Part shown: positions 13,135 to 25,879 of the stretch, in pieces
Layout: the number at the start of each line of letters is the position of its first letter
How positions within the stretch are numbered: position 1 is the first letter of the stretch
Source of the DNA: Nectonema munidae
Lineage: Eukaryota; Nematomorpha; Nectonematoida; Nectonematidae
Length of the DNA stretch: 64,000 nucleotides
Assembly (NCBI GenBank): GCA_030549495.1
Contig: JAUIRK010000081.1
Location: 248,001-312,000 of the forward strand
Direction: 5' to 3'
Position numbers and translations under genes: made by a program
The notes under the pieces: model-generated
Told to the model about the DNA's origin: nothing
The model's database searches: none
Seen by the model: the letters and a program-made list of their open reading frames with translations, nothing else

Positions 13135-14765
13135 CAACTTGATTGGTGCTTTTCAAGCGCAATGGAACTCCAACAAAACTCCTAACCTGAAGTAACAAAC
13201 ACAATATTTATCAGATGAAGAAGCATTGAAACAGTAGCGAATGTACACTCTCTTTTTAGTGCAAGTAATAAATTTTAATCAATTAATTTTAAATAGGCAT
13301 ATTAAAATACATCGCATTTTCAAAATGTTTTGAGATTTTCATTTGTTTTCGATTATTATTTAGGCAAAAAATCACACCCCAAGTCTTGACCAGGGAGAAA
13401 AAAGTTATAAAGTCAATTTTTTACCAATTTTAAATCTATTTTCACAAAAAGTTTTTGAAAGTAACTTTTCCCTTTTTTCAATTTTTACTCTATATGTACC
13501 CCCATAAAATGTGCTTTGAACTTTCAAGGAACACCTGTGCAAAAGATGTACAAAGCAAAGCAATAAAAACTACATAATTTGATATAGATAATTTTTTAAC
13601 TATCAAAAATCTTTTATCCACCAATTGGGGGAAAATATGCTCTAACTGATTTTTAATTTTTAATGGATGTATGAGCAAATTTATGAAGAATATCTTTCTC
13701 TAAACACGCATTCTTAGCACTTGACAACTTTTTCACTAAACGTTTCATCAATTTTTTTGTATTGTCTATAGTGGTTTGGACATATATATAATGTGGATAA
13801 GTTCGTTTCTATAAGATAGATATTTTGGAAACGTTTTTTCTATAATTGACAAGGAATTCAGCAAATACTTAAAGCATTGTTACATTGATATCTTTAAAGA
13901 AACCACAAATAATTAATAGTTTTTAATTTATACTTTTTAATTATACCAGCTTCCTTATTAAAAAATAGTTACAATAGCAGGCAAAAATCACAATTTTTCA
14001 AGGTCAAAACAAAAGAGAGGGCGACATTAATTCAATAATACAGATGAATTGAGACATGTAATAATCAATTCTAAATATTATTTCATAACCATAACATTAT
14101 TGAAAAAATTATACAATTTAAATAATCTATTTTTAGTTGGTCTATGTATAAAGTTTTTGCACACCTGTTAAAAAGTTGGAATCATTTTCTAACTTCTGAA
14201 CTTTTGTGAAAATATATATTAAGTACAAAAAATAGGCTTATAAAAAAAGTCAATTTTGTTGACCACTTGAACTTCTTTAAAATCAGCCTTATTAAAGGAG
14301 ACTTAACGTGTTTTAGAAGAAGGGAAATTTAAAAAAAAAGTTGAATTTAACTTCTAACAGCTATATGGAGCAAAACTTCCACAAGATTTATCTGCATTTT
14401 TAAATTTTATATTAATATTAAATCTTTAGAAATTATTGATTAAAAGAATTTGAAGGCATTGATTTATTTAAGGAAATTTTGCGATTGATTATGCTTATAG
14501 ACAAAAGCCCAAAGTTTTAACCGTCTTTTTATAAACTGATTTTACTTCTATATAAATTTAGCATGTAAAGCTGGATTTATTGACGATTATTTTTCACAGA
14601 GTGATTTTTGTCCAAATAACACTGCATTATTATATGTATTATTGTTAAAAATAATTTTTTACAACAAAAATTTAAACCTATAAAAATTTGAGTACATATT
14701 GCAGAAAATATGAGATTTTTTACATTATGATCAAGGAACTAATTAATAATATCCAAAAAATTTAA
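13135..14765. other. AT-rich stretch without recognisable content
   Basis: I see no exon, RNA gene or repeat that can be supported in this interval. Confidence 0.35.
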
Positions 14766-14769
14766 AGAA

Positions 14770-14986
14770 CCTGCTTAGAAAGCCCTTTTTCCACACAAAG
14801 AGCTTTAATGTTTTCTGGAGCCCATAACCCCGAATGCAATTTCGAATTTAACAGCGAAAAGAGAAGAGATGAGTTGAAAAGAGAGTTTGAATGCGTTTTA
14901 GCTATACTCGCGGTTTTCACGTTGATTTCTCCATTTGACATATTTACTAAATGTTCATTCACATTTATATATTATGCTTTGGAAGC
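14770..14986. other. Probable exon, strand undecided
   Basis: Both strands are open and both look protein-like, so I do not choose. On the plus strand an ATG at 14808 starts MFSGAHNPECNFEFNSEKRR, continues into a hydrophobic stretch (VLAILAVFTLI) and reaches a strong donor (GC/GTAAGA) after 14986. On the minus strand an acceptor (gaacatttag) near 14953 leads to MSNGEINVKTASIAKTHS and later LWAPENIKALCVEKGLSKQ, ending at CAG/GTTCTT near 14770. G+C is higher than in the flanks. No partner exon is recognised in either direction. Confidence 0.35.
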
Positions 14987-14999
14987 GTAAGAAAGGTAG

Positions 15000-16300
15000 T
15001 TTAATAAATGCCTGCCTCTTCTAACTACAATATCTTGGAGTTGAATCTAGTTCTCGCTATATAAAACAAAAAAAAAGATTTTTTTTTAAATTATTTACAT
15101 TATCCATAAGCCATTATTATTTAATTGATCCACTTATTATCCTTTGGTGTGAGGAGATACAAAATTACTCTACATTATACTCTACCAATTAAATAAATTT
15201 TTGGATAAATTACTACATATTTGTAAATATGGTTGCATGTGAAGTTTGAATTTAAGTTTAATCTCTTTGTTAACGATGATTTCATCTATAAAATATAATC
15301 CCAGGTAAATCAAAATATTGATTGATTCCGGTAAATTATCTCATTCAGTCTTTTCTAAATGAGAGTTAAAATAGAAAAAGTATATTTAACTTTATACACA
15401 TAATAATTACTCAAATGCCTTTCTTGGTAAATTTTTTGAACAATTGTTTATAATAAAAATATCATACTTCCATAGTGATGATTGTGTATTAGCAACAATA
15501 TCTAAAATAGAAAAATCCTTTTAATTTATTGTAGTTAAACTGTAGTTTGCTTCATGGGAATTGTCTAGATTTTGGAAACATTGCTCAAATCATGTATTAA
15601 TCAAGTTATTCGTAACTTTAGTTATTCGTTAGTTAATAGTTTAATGAAAATAATTGCTAAAAGCAAAATTAGAATTGCAAAAAGACAAAATAGTATTGTA
15701 AATAGGGAGAGCTAAATAGGAACTAACCAAAAAACCAGTATTTCCAAACTTTTTACTCGCGATCACCTGTAAAATTATTATTCAGGCATATTTAACAATT
15801 AAATTAAAATCATTAATTAAACATATAAACATAGAGATACGTAAAATATAAATTAAATATTCAATGAGAGACGATTGGTCTTGAAGAGAAATTGTTCATT
15901 TCCTTGATCGTCTTGAAGAGAAAGCAACTCAAAACAGTATCACTCTAATATCGTCCTCCACAATTAGCCCATTTTATTTTTTTGGATAACAATATAACTT
16001 CTTATAAATTTGTCTTGATCCAAAAAACTATCAATAAAATTTTTAAAATTATCACAGAAAAAACTAAAAAACCAAAATAAATCTTCAAAGAAAGAAGAAG
16101 AAAGAAAGAAATTTACTAAAATAAAAATGATCACAATTAACAAACACTAATTCCATTATGTTTACAATAACATTACAAATATATATAAAACATATGACAA
16201 ACTTATAACCTCAAAATTTTAACTCAAAGAATTACTCCTAAAATTTGAAATTTTATTCCTTTGCAGTTAATTACCTCTAGGTTGAGAAGTAAGCATTGAT
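15000..16300. other. AT-rich stretch without recognisable content
   Basis: Apart from a KDKIELQ-type remnant at 15658-15700 and a GAAAGAAG-rich purine run near 16088-16112, nothing can be supported. Confidence 0.35.
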
Positions 16301-16306
16301 CAAAAC

Positions 16307-16695
16307 CAGGGTTTCACAACAGGGGTCCACATGAACCCAATGTGTCCATATAATAATTTAGGAGGTCCACAGGCGAAATATTATAAATTAGGGGTCCACA
16401 ATGATATTTTAGTGGTCCATGAAGAAAACCAGCTCATAACAGTTTTTATTATAAAAATTTAAATTTTTGTTATAATTTTCACTCATTAATAATAGTATAA
16501 TTGATTTGCATTCGATTTGCTTTCATTTCAATATGAATTCTAATTATGTACTATTTTCTTTATCATAACCTCAAAAAATTTATTAGTCAGAATATTAAAA
16601 TAAAATATTTTTTATGTCCAATTTTTATGAAGGGGTCCACCAAGAAAAAAAGAAGAAAACAGGGGCCCATGGGTAAAAAAGTTTGAGAAGCACTG
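16307..16695. mobile_element. hAT-type MITE, second copy, 389 bp
   Basis: This is a relative of the element at 2754-3231. The left end reads CAGGGTTTCACAAC and the right end, reversed, CAGTGCTTCTCAAAC. It shares the interior phrase GGCGAAATATTATAAATT and the GTCCAC/GTCCAT words. The flanks GATCAAAAC and GATTGTAAAC are similar but not identical, so the target duplication has decayed, if it was one. A segment present in the first copy (about 2895-3010) is missing here. Confidence 0.75.
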
Positions 16696-16937
16696 ATTGT
16701 AAACGAAAAATATTTTAAACGAAATTAAAATGGATTTGCATTCTTAAAAGTGCAATACCCAATTGTTACAAATTGTTATAAACTGGAATAAAAGAATATT
16801 TATTCGCTCATACTTCCAACTTAAAACCCCGAATTTAAGCCCAACCTTGTAGTAAATATACGAATTTTTGCATGCCATATACTCGCAACTAAAATTGAAG
16901 TTGTATATTTGAAGAAAATGTAACTCATCTTCATATT

Positions 16938-17291
16938 TTAGTCAGATTGCCAGGAATCAGCTTGGCCATTAGATATATACGCATTTTCACTTTTGCCAAG
17001 AAAAGCAATTTTATATTCCCTATGAATTGTGCGCGAAAAGAAGGAGAGAGAATAAGACAAAGTAGAAGAGTGAATTACGCTGTCGTTTGAAGCAAGCGAA
17101 AGATCATTTTGGGAATTGCCTTTAATGTAATTGTTTTGAAGTGCTATTGATTTCATTCGCAAGGGAATCGAAATGCTCATGCCAGGCTGGGAGGATATAA
17201 AATTTTGCAAAAAGATTTCCAAGTTTGGAAGAAAATTCATGCACACGAGAAGGACCACTGTTATCTTAATAATGCAAAAACAGATCGCCAT
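16938..17291 (-). CDS. Candidate exon of a membrane protein, unknown
   Basis: I do not recognise this gene. From an ATG at 17291 the minus strand reads 117 residues to a TAA. Residues 1-20 are strongly hydrophobic (MAICFCIIKITVVLLVCMNF) and could be a signal peptide or signal anchor, followed by a Ser/Asn-rich region without a known motif. The opposite strand is full of stops and local G+C is raised, which favours real coding. Possible internal splice signals exist (acceptor tatatcctcccag upstream of PGMSISIPLR; donor AAA/GTGAAA near the end), so the true exon may be shorter. Confidence 0.35.
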   Translation of the reverse strand: MAICFCIIKITVVLLVCMNFLPNLEIFLQNFISSQPGMSISIPLRMKSIALQNNYIKGNSQNDLSLASNDSVIHSSTLSYSLSFFSRTIHREYKIAFLGKSENAYISNGQADSWQSD

Positions 17292-18214
17292 CACCACAAA
17301 TCCAACTTAATACGGCTTCTAAACTTAGAGATTGCTTTTCCTGAACACTCATAAGAAAAATTAGTTAGTAAAGTTGATTTTTGAACTAGTAAACGTTGGC
17401 TTTGCTAACTTCATTAATTTCGACAGCTAATTACGCTCTTTTAATAAAAAAACGTTGATTATTATTTTTTCAATGTTAGAGGATGTGAATGCATAACGGA
17501 TACATTATGCACTCATCAAGATGAAGTTTTTCTGGAGTTTTTATGTTGCCCCAACTAAATGGCAACTTGTTTTCCGTTCGAAGCCAAATGTTACCATAAA
17601 ACACATTAAACTTTTATATACAACTATCTGTAGATAATTGTTTATTATTACATATATTTTGAGAGAATATAAAAATGAATCATTACTGTGTGAGAATTTC
17701 AATAAAGAGAAGGACGCTAAGAAAATAGTTGCTTAAAACTGACTGTAGATGGCGTTAAATGTTAAGATATATATTTCCAAATAATCATTTTTCACCACAT
17801 ATTTTCCATGTTGCTTCTTTTAGAGATATTCTTATTACATAACCTTAGAAAAAACGGTAATTTTACAAAAAAAGATTTATCAAAATTGTTCATTTAATCA
17901 ATAAATGTTTCATGACTTTACAAATACATTTTTAAATATCCTTAGTTTCAATTTCAAATATCATATTACCATTTTATTATAGTAGTAGTTTTAATGTACT
18001 ATTTGCTGGATTAAAAATACTAAAATTTGAGCTGCTCTAATTTTAAAGTCGGTAAAGGTTACTTAAAATTTCCGTTCATCTTAACTATTTTTTTATTGGT
18101 GACGTTTATTAGAAGTACTTCGTTTTTAATAATTTAATTAGTAAAAGTCAAAAACGGATCTTATTAATTCATTAGTAGATTTTTTGAAAAGCCTTTACTA
18201 ATTTAGGTAGAATG

Positions 18215-18402
18215 CACTAGCGGATCCAGAGGGGGGGGGGGGGGGGGTCACCCGGGCCTAGTCTTGCTATGAAGAATGTCTTCAGAAATTCCTCTTATTG
18301 ATCTTGCTCTTTCCTAAAGCATCAAGACTTGTATGGTAGTATTTAACCAGTATTTTTAAAGTCCTCCCCCCCCCCTATGGTCAATTTTTGGATCCGCCAG
18401 TG
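18215..18402. mobile_element. hAT-type MITE, 188 bp, with 8-bp target duplication
   Basis: Inverted ends CACTAGCGGATCCA and, reversed, CACTGGCGGATCCA bound the element, and an exact 8-bp repeat GTAGAATG flanks it (18207-18214 and 18403-18410). Just inside each end is a homopolymer: about 17 G after the left end and 11 C before the right end. No coding content. Confidence 0.85.
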
Positions 18403-18419
18403 GTAGAATGTGTTTGTAA

Positions 18420-19280
18420 CTAATTTTTTTAACTAGTTACATTTATGTGTTAGAAAACTTTGTTAACCTTAAGTGAAAATCTAGACAAGAGCATTGATTA
18501 TAATTTATTTAGTAAATTTGAACTAATTTTTTTTCAGTGAAATAGATCTCTATTTATCTATTTTTTTAGTTTGAAATTTTTATTTCACCTAGCTGTTTAG
18601 AAAAAATGAAATGACAATTATTTAGTTAGTCTGTTGGAAAAAAATATTTTAAATAGTAATTTACAATTGAAACGTGTCTTCAAATTTTCAAGCTGGAATG
18701 TTCGCTGCTGAAAAATTTTAAATTTAGAATGAAGAAATATATGCTTATTTCAATATATTATTTCTTTAAAAAAATTAATTAATTAGTAAATTAGGTCCAT
18801 AGATAAACAGTCTATTTGTTGATTTGTTAATGTATTTAATTACTAAGTTAGATGGATTAAAGTGGGTTAATTTGTTAAATAAGTTGATGTTATTTGAAGA
18901 AATTTATATTTTTTATTTAATAACTTTCTTTTATTTTATTTTATTTTTTTTTAGTCATTTTTGATAACTAACAAAATAAGTAATTAATTTAAATTTTACA
19001 ATTTAATTAGTCCAATATATTATTTAATTAAATTTAAATTTTTAATAAAATATTTAATTCATTTTTTTAATCAAAATATTATTAAAAAAATTTTTCAAAT
19101 AAAAATTGCAATAGTGATAATACCATGCATTACTTTTCATTCAGCCAATTGAGGAGGTGAAAATTTGGCCCTATAAACTTTTGAATCAATGATGAATTTT
19201 TTGCCTTTTCTATACGATTACTCAATATTTAGCAGATTGTGAAATAAAGCAAGATGAAAAGGATAAAGTAAATAGAAGTT
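18420..19280. other. Very AT-rich stretch without recognisable content
   Basis: Long A/T-only runs dominate, with frequent TTAATTAATTAG-like words. I see no gene. Confidence 0.35.
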
Positions 19281-19285
19281 CTTAC

Positions 19286-19480
19286 TATCATATTCACTAT
19301 ACTAACGAATGACAGGAGAGAAAGGAGTATGAAAGCGAACCAAGATATATCAACATCTTCTCCACAATCCTGCCCCTCATCATCTTCTTCATAAGTGTCA
19401 GCAATGAAACTGTCTTCGTTATCATCACCACTTTCTTTATTTGCGAAACATTTCTCCATCTCAAAACTATTATTTTTCAT
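19286..19480 (-). CDS. Candidate first exon: acidic head plus one membrane helix
   Basis: I do not recognise this gene. An ATG at 19480 begins 65 codons ending at a good donor (ATA/GTAAGA at 19285). Residues 17-44 are very acidic (DDNEDSFIADTYEEDDEGQD), and residues 46-65 form a hydrophobic helix (ISWFAFILLSLLSFVSIVNM), the layout of a small single-pass membrane protein. No following exon was identified; a 76-nt intron to an acceptor near 19210 can be drawn but runs into a stop. It lies just outside the Tigger remnant and is not part of it as far as I can tell. Confidence 0.35.
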
Positions 19481-19581
19481 TATTTAAAACCTTTCATAAA
19501 AAGGAAAATTTGTAAAATTTTGCGAGTTCTTCTTTATATAGAAGGGAATTAATAAAAATGAGATATTGGTATTTGTATATA

Positions 19582-21110
19582 CAGTAGAACTTGACTTGCG
19601 ACGATGATAACTCCTAACATAAAATTTGTCATAAGTCAAAAACAAAAATATTTCAAGTTTTATTACAAAAAAAACTAAAATACAAAGATTATGTTTTACT
19701 TTCTGAAAAAAATATCTAGCGTATTCTGCATTAATTTATCCAGTTTCTTTTCAATCACCTGTCTGCCTTTATCCCAAATTTAAACAAATCATAAAAGTCG
19801 CTTTGAAGAACCGAATTTTTAAGGATTTCGAGAGAATGAAAAGCATTTTTAATGTTACTTCAAAAATTTCTTGGGTTTCATTTCCATGCTCTTGATATTG
19901 TGACTCCTTTTCTTGTAATTCTGCTGTAAAATTTATGATAATATTACACAAGTCTTAGAATCACGATTACATTGAACATAATCTTCCCATAAAGTTTCTC
20001 CCATTACCAAATTCCCTATATCAAAATGATTGTGTAAATATCAATTTCAATATGGTTTATAACTTCTTCATTTGGATGTTTTTGAAAGTAGCATTTGATA
20101 GAGCATTTTTTAATCGTTTCAAAAGAAATTGAATTCCATGATGAAATAATAAAGTGAAAACTGTCGATATAGTATCTTTTTTTTAAAGATCCGAAAAGTT
20201 TTCAACATCTTTCATATATAATAGAGTGGATAATGGAGAAGTTTTTTTCGGCAAAAAGATTTGAAGTTTTTGATGACTCCTGCATGACACTTCGAGTGGA
20301 AAGAGCTGCTCAATTAAATGGTAGAATTCTTCTTTTTCTGTCCTCATTTTATTATGCAAAATATTTATCCACTGTTGACAAATATCACTACTCATTCAAG
20401 CTTTACACTTACTACTGTATATAATACAGGTAATTTCTCAATATTAAAATGACGGAAATGGCGAGAGTATTTACATTAGCCAATAACCAAAGCTTGAATT
20501 TTTCTTCTTCTGCTGAACGCTCTTTTGAATTTTTCCAGATTTACATATCACTTTTAACAACATAACTTTTTTTGAAATCCCTCTAAAAAAAGACTTGTTT
20601 CGTTGTTCGAAGAAATTGTTTTTACTTGGAATATTTTATACAATCGTTTACCACAACTTCTCTTACACCAACTGTTTTTCCGCAAAGTACAAAAGATGAC
20701 GAAATACTTCACAGTGCGACTACTTCTCACAGTTTATATGATATGGAGAAGAGATGTCTTTATTAAATCTCTTCTCCAAGTTAGTAGGATAAAGAAATTA
20801 TCATTTTTGGCAGCCTACCATCTTGTCTTACGACACACAACATATGGTTGTTATTCCTTATCAGTTATTTTTAACAACTTTAAATTGTTGTCAGTATGCG
20901 GTTTAGTGAACATAAAGGTGCAACAATCGACGCTTTTTTTAAATTATATTGTCGTTGTTCATGTTGATGTATGCTCTTTCAACAGAGATACATTTACATA
21001 AGGAAACAATTCGTACATGGGTCCTTTGTCTCAGTGAACGTTCAATGCGAGTTTCACATGTTTTCTATTCAAAAAACCAATTTAGCAGCTTGAACCAATT
21101 TGAAGTCTCT
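19582..21110 (-). mobile_element. Decayed Tigger/pogo (Tc1-mariner) transposon
   Basis: One end is recognisable: CAGTAGAACTTGACTTGCGA right after a TA at 19580-19581, which is the end and target site of Tigger-type elements. Reading the minus strand inward gives transposase pieces in several frames: ICQQWINILHNKM, then LQIFLPKKTSPLS (the segment before the last catalytic Asp), then SWNSISFETIKKC (the conserved W..V...TI.NC helix of Tigger and Jerky proteins) near 20100-20140. Stops and frame changes are frequent and the catalytic triad is not intact. The distal end was not found; 21110 is only where similarity fades. It is a plain DNA transposon fossil. Confidence 0.65.
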
Positions 21111-21114
21111 TATA

Positions 21115-23240
21115 TAAATAAAAATTATATTTGAGAAAAAGGAATAAAGATTTCCTGAATAATCTTCTCTGATCAGTTCTTTAATTTCTTATACAATAAA
21201 TCGAACTTTAACTAAAAATAAAGAACTTAAAGTGAAAAAACGAACTTAAAAAGAAAAAGAACGAGCTTAAAATAAAAATGGCATATATTTACAGTAAAAT
21301 TTTATGATATCATTGCGATGTTAACAAACATCATTACTTTTGGATATAAATGCTGAAAATGAAACAAAACATAACTTTGTAAAAAACTGGAAAATCAAAT
21401 AAAGGAAAATGAATTAAACCAAAGAGTTGAACATGTTAGATTGCTAATCAATTAATTAATTAACCAACAAACTAAACAATTCATTCTTTTGAAATACTAA
21501 TATTTACAGCTTATATAAGTAGAAACTGTTTTTACACTTACTGTATAAGTAAATAATTTTTAGTATTTACAGTAAGAAATATATATAAAATGCTTAATAA
21601 AACCGAAATTAAAGTATACATATGGGACATAAAAGGAAAAGCTATTTAATGTAAAAATGGTAGGTTGGAATTTCATGAGGCTATTCGAAAAATTGAATTC
21701 CAAAAAGTAAAAAGTTTCAGTCATTTACATAAAATTTTACATAGAGGAAAATCAAGAGTATTTTGTAACACCTATATTTCAAATGGAAAATTTTTTTGAA
21801 TGTGATAAATGATGAAGAAATGTTAATTGCCACAAATGGTAACCGGCTCTTTTGACGAGTCATATGCAAAAATAATAAATATAAAAATATAGGATTGTAC
21901 TAAAGAATATTGGAAGCATTTATTCACAAGGTAAAAACGCTCAAAAGAATCTTATTCCTCATGTTCGAAAGTGTTTCGATAAGTTTATGGAATACCGTAC
22001 TATTTTATTTTGATATACGATTTTACGGTACGAAAAAATAAAGAAATTGACATTACAAAATTTCTTTTACAACCGTAGCGTACTCCATCGGAGGACTCAT
22101 GAAGGATTGCTTGTAAAGCCTATTATAAATTCGGGGCTGGGGTTTTAGTAGGTCTAGAAGGTTCCTAGACTAGAATCGTAAAGCAGCTTTACTTTCGCGA
22201 TAGCCAAATTTTGGAAATTGGGAGCCAGAGAAAAAATTACAAAAATTTAATTCACATGCTTGAAAAATTTTTGTAATGTTAATTTTATTAAATCTCTGTA
22301 AAAATATCTCTCTTTTTCAAAGCTTTTTAAGCAGTTATGTTTCAGGTGGAATTGTATGTTTACATTAGTAGGTGTTGACCGCTTTTAAAAATTAGCATCG
22401 TAAATACGTGGTTATTTTTAGTGAAAAGGAACTCTTACATGTCACAACATGGGTTATGAAAGGGGAGATATGACCCATAAAATTTCTGAATCTATTACCT
22501 CAAAGACTGCATTAGAATTTACTTTGAAACAGAATAGGTTTATAAGCAAAATAAATTTTATATTTGATGTTAAATAATAAATTGATCTAATTTTTGATGT
22601 ACCTTGAAAAATTTAATTCAAAATTCCATCAGGAAAAAGTATTTCCTGGAATAAAAATTCCATTAGGAAATCTTATTTGAAAATTCAAAAAGAGTGCTCT
22701 CAACTTTTCTGTCTTTTAACTTCAATCTTTTATAACTTATAAATAGACCTGCCTACGGTCAGTTTCAGGACCAGTTAAGGTCCTTAATTTTTGTAGTTGA
22801 ATTGATTTGGTCCTTTATATTATCATCTGGTTCCGGCCGGTTAAAACTGTATACGGTCTAGTTCAGTCCTTGTCTGGATATTATGAGGAGCGGACTAACT
22901 CGGAACGACTTTAAACCGGTCTACCTATAATAATAATAATATCAATATATGGTGTAAGAAGCCTACATTTTTTCACGAAAAAAACTCTAAAAGTTTTGTG
23001 TCCGTTATTCAAAGGATCGCATCATATGTCGATAAAAAACGATATATATAGGATCATGCTAATAGCTGTATATAGGATAATGGTTAGAATCCGAGTTAAC
23101 TCTTTGAACACCAAAATTTTTAAGACTAATTGTCGCTTTCTTTTTCAATGAAATTTTATATATTTAAAGCAAACGATTTTCATTTCTTGTGACACGGCTG
23201 CCACGCTGGTGTTGAAACGGTCGAAGTTATGTTAGGTTAC
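21115..23240. other. Unassigned DNA with some GC-richer patches
   Basis: No gene could be supported. Patches at 22075-22215 and 22745-22925 are richer in G+C and contain repeated GGTCC/GGACC and CCGGTT words, which suggests worn repeats, but I could not match ends or a target duplication. Confidence 0.35.
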
Positions 23241-23429
23241 GTTATTAGTAGAGCGACAAAAATATTGACCTAAAAATGTTGAAAAATTGACCTCATAATA
23301 TTGACTTTATAATTTAAAAAACAAAAAATTTACCAAAAAAAAAGACTTTATAAAATGTATATCTAATAAAATAAAAACTTTATTTTACGAAGATCAACTG
23401 AGATCATGTAAAATATCATAATTATAATT

Positions 23430-24699
23430 CATAAGTAAATATTTACAAACATTCTCGTCATTAAAGTTGCGATTTTTACTTAAAAAACTTCTTTCTACTT
23501 TTATTGATGTAGCTTGTCCATTTTCAAGTAAACTGTATAGGAAAGGGCTAACATCAGACTTTGTTCTCTTCATAATTTTCTTAACGTCGTTATCTTCTTA
23601 TCTTTTCTGAATGTATATATTTAAATCAGACACATCATTTGGTATGCTCAGTTGTGATAAATCTTCATATGCTTTCTGAACAAAATAACCTTCATCTTTG
23701 CATGTTTCAACCAAATTCAGTAAAGGTTTGTACTTCAAAATTTCTTTCAAATCGTCCGATAGAGAAAAAACAACAAGGGCTTTTTTGCTAGCATCAGAGA
23801 AGTCCAAAACAATTCTTATGACTTCAACAAACTTTTCGACATAACAAAACGCTGACTTTAACCAGGATGCCCATCTAGTTACAATGGGTTAAGCCTATTT
23901 CGTTGAAAATCTTTTATCTCTTTTTGTTCTTAACTATCAATATTTAGATATTAGCTATCAAATTATCTACACTATCAAATTATGATCTCACATTCAAGCA
24001 ACAGTTATGCAATAAATGTGCTAAGCAAAAAACATGAACAATTTTTAACGTTTTTCGAGCTTTTTTCATGTAGGTACCTGCATCACTAATGAGAAGCACA
24101 AAATTTCCTCGTTCTATTTCTAGGTACTTTATATTGTCATCAACAATTTGAGTAATTTTTTGACTATTTACTGAAGTAGAACACAGAATCAATTAAATAC
24201 GCTTTCTTTGGTAAACTTAGATCTCCAACCAAAACATTTACATAATACTTATTTCAAAGCGAGGACTCATCTTTAATTAGAAATAAAAAAGTACTTTTTA
24301 CCTTTTCTTTGATACTTTCTTTTATATTTTCTGCAAGACTTGTAATGTAATATCGACACGAATTTGCATTTAGACTATTGTACCCCACATATTTGAACAA
24401 ATCTTTAATCCAAAGATGATTCAATTTATTCAAAGCTAGATTTGCTGACAAAAAAAGATTCTATTAATTTCTTTACAGAGTTATTATCACAAATAAAGAA
24501 GTAGCAAATTTTGAATTCTTTTTAGTTGAATGTTTTTCAGTCTTTTTATGACTTTCAACAAAAAATATTTGCTGTGCTTAACAATGCAATTACAAAGTTT
24601 GCAATAGAGTTCATTTTTAGGAGTTGAAGTAAACTCTTCAAGAAGTTTAAATATGATTTCTTTAACATTTTGTGAAGAAGACTTCGTAGTTTTTGGCAT
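23430..24699 (-). pseudogene. hAT transposase (CGBP1-like group), decayed
   Basis: The ATG at 24699 starts MPKTTKSSSQNVKEIIFKLL, followed by a BED-like zinc-binding segment (CKLCNCIVKHSK, with two Cys visible). Further down are the central catalytic-domain pieces: NFVLLISDAGTYMKKA (24070-24105) and VHVFCLAHLLHNC (24000-24050), matching the DAxxYM and CxAHxLH parts of CGBP1-related hAT proteins. The C-terminal dimerisation part is at 23430-23590: VSPFLYSLLENGQATSIKVE, RSFLSKNRNFNDENV, KYLLMNYN. Several frameshifts and stops separate these blocks, so it cannot make a working transposase. Confidence 0.75.
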
Positions 24700-25879
24700 A
24701 ATTTTTAAAAGAAAAGGAAAAATAAGTATTTTTAAAAAACAAGAATCTTATGCGACTTTAAAATTGAAATTACAAAAGGTGTTAATACAGAAATGTGTCA
24801 AATGTTCACTTCCTCTATGCTTCTCATTTTTTCAGTCCCATCAGGCATATAAGAAAACATATGTCAAACAAATGAGCTCTAGTACCGTGTCTGGAAATCT
24901 AAAGTCTCAAAATCTTTGAAGTAAGTTTCCATGCCTTGTGCGTGAGCAACTTTCCCTCTCCAGCTGGCCTATCTTCCCCTGACTACATTTTCTCCGTCAC
25001 TTTTCTCACTCAAAATAATGTAACGATTACACAAATATCGCAACGCAAATTGTTTGTAAAAGCACGCTTATGCACAGAGCATGAGTTCTTATATAACAGT
25101 TGTGAAAAGTTAGCCCTCTCTCTTTGAGCTGGCCCTTTTTGGCCTCATTCACAAGTGGGCGTGTGATAGAAAAAAATGTATATACACCACACGCACACAA
25201 ATGCGACCAAACAAAGAAGCGCAATAAACCCACTTTTGTAATATTATTTATTAATAATATATAAGATATTGCATGCCTTCAAACGCTTCTATTTTTGTAG
25301 CATATACCTTTTATAATCATATTCTTTTATTTAGGAACAAGATACATTCCGTTGTGCTGGTTTTTTACCCTGGTTTTCTTCCTCTGAAGAATTCAAAGGT
25401 TTTTACGGTTAGGTAGTGCTCTAGCGACGCGATTCTACGCGGTTAGTAATCAAGCTATCACTAGACAATAAGTTTGTTTCCCAAATTGGGAGCGTTCGCG
25501 TTAGGATTGTATCGTTCTCTCAGTTGTATTTATATATTGTCACATAAATTCTTGTAAAATACTATATAAAATAGAGCTATTCTTTTGTAACAAGGGCCGA
25601 TGTGGGATGGAAAGTCCAGTTAGACTTGGACTCAGCATTCCGGGCAGGCCACGATATCCGAAATGATGGGTGCGAACGTCACAAAACAACTTAATTAATT
25701 AATTAATAATTAAAATCCACTTTTGTCCAAAAGATTAACATGACGTTGGCAAAAATGATCGTTCCAAAACTTGTAATTATTTTTGAAAGTATTCATGAAA
25801 TTAAACACTTTTTTCGCCTTGTTTTACTTACTTTCATAACATGTTCTACAAATCTGTATACTCTCATACTCATTCAGTA

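Noticed and set aside
17747-17754. Recurring AGATGGCG/CGCCATCT word (17747, 48572, 50546)
   Set aside because: Three copies of an 8-mer in 64 kb is only slightly above what composition predicts, and the surrounding sequences do not align.
20603-21001. 132-codon plus-strand open stretch
   Set aside because: It lies antisense to the Tigger remnant, whose motifs are readable on the minus strand; the plus reading shows no family resemblance.
25590-25690. GC-richer stretch suspected of being a tRNA or small RNA gene
   Set aside because: No cloverleaf, A-box/B-box spacing or terminator could be drawn.
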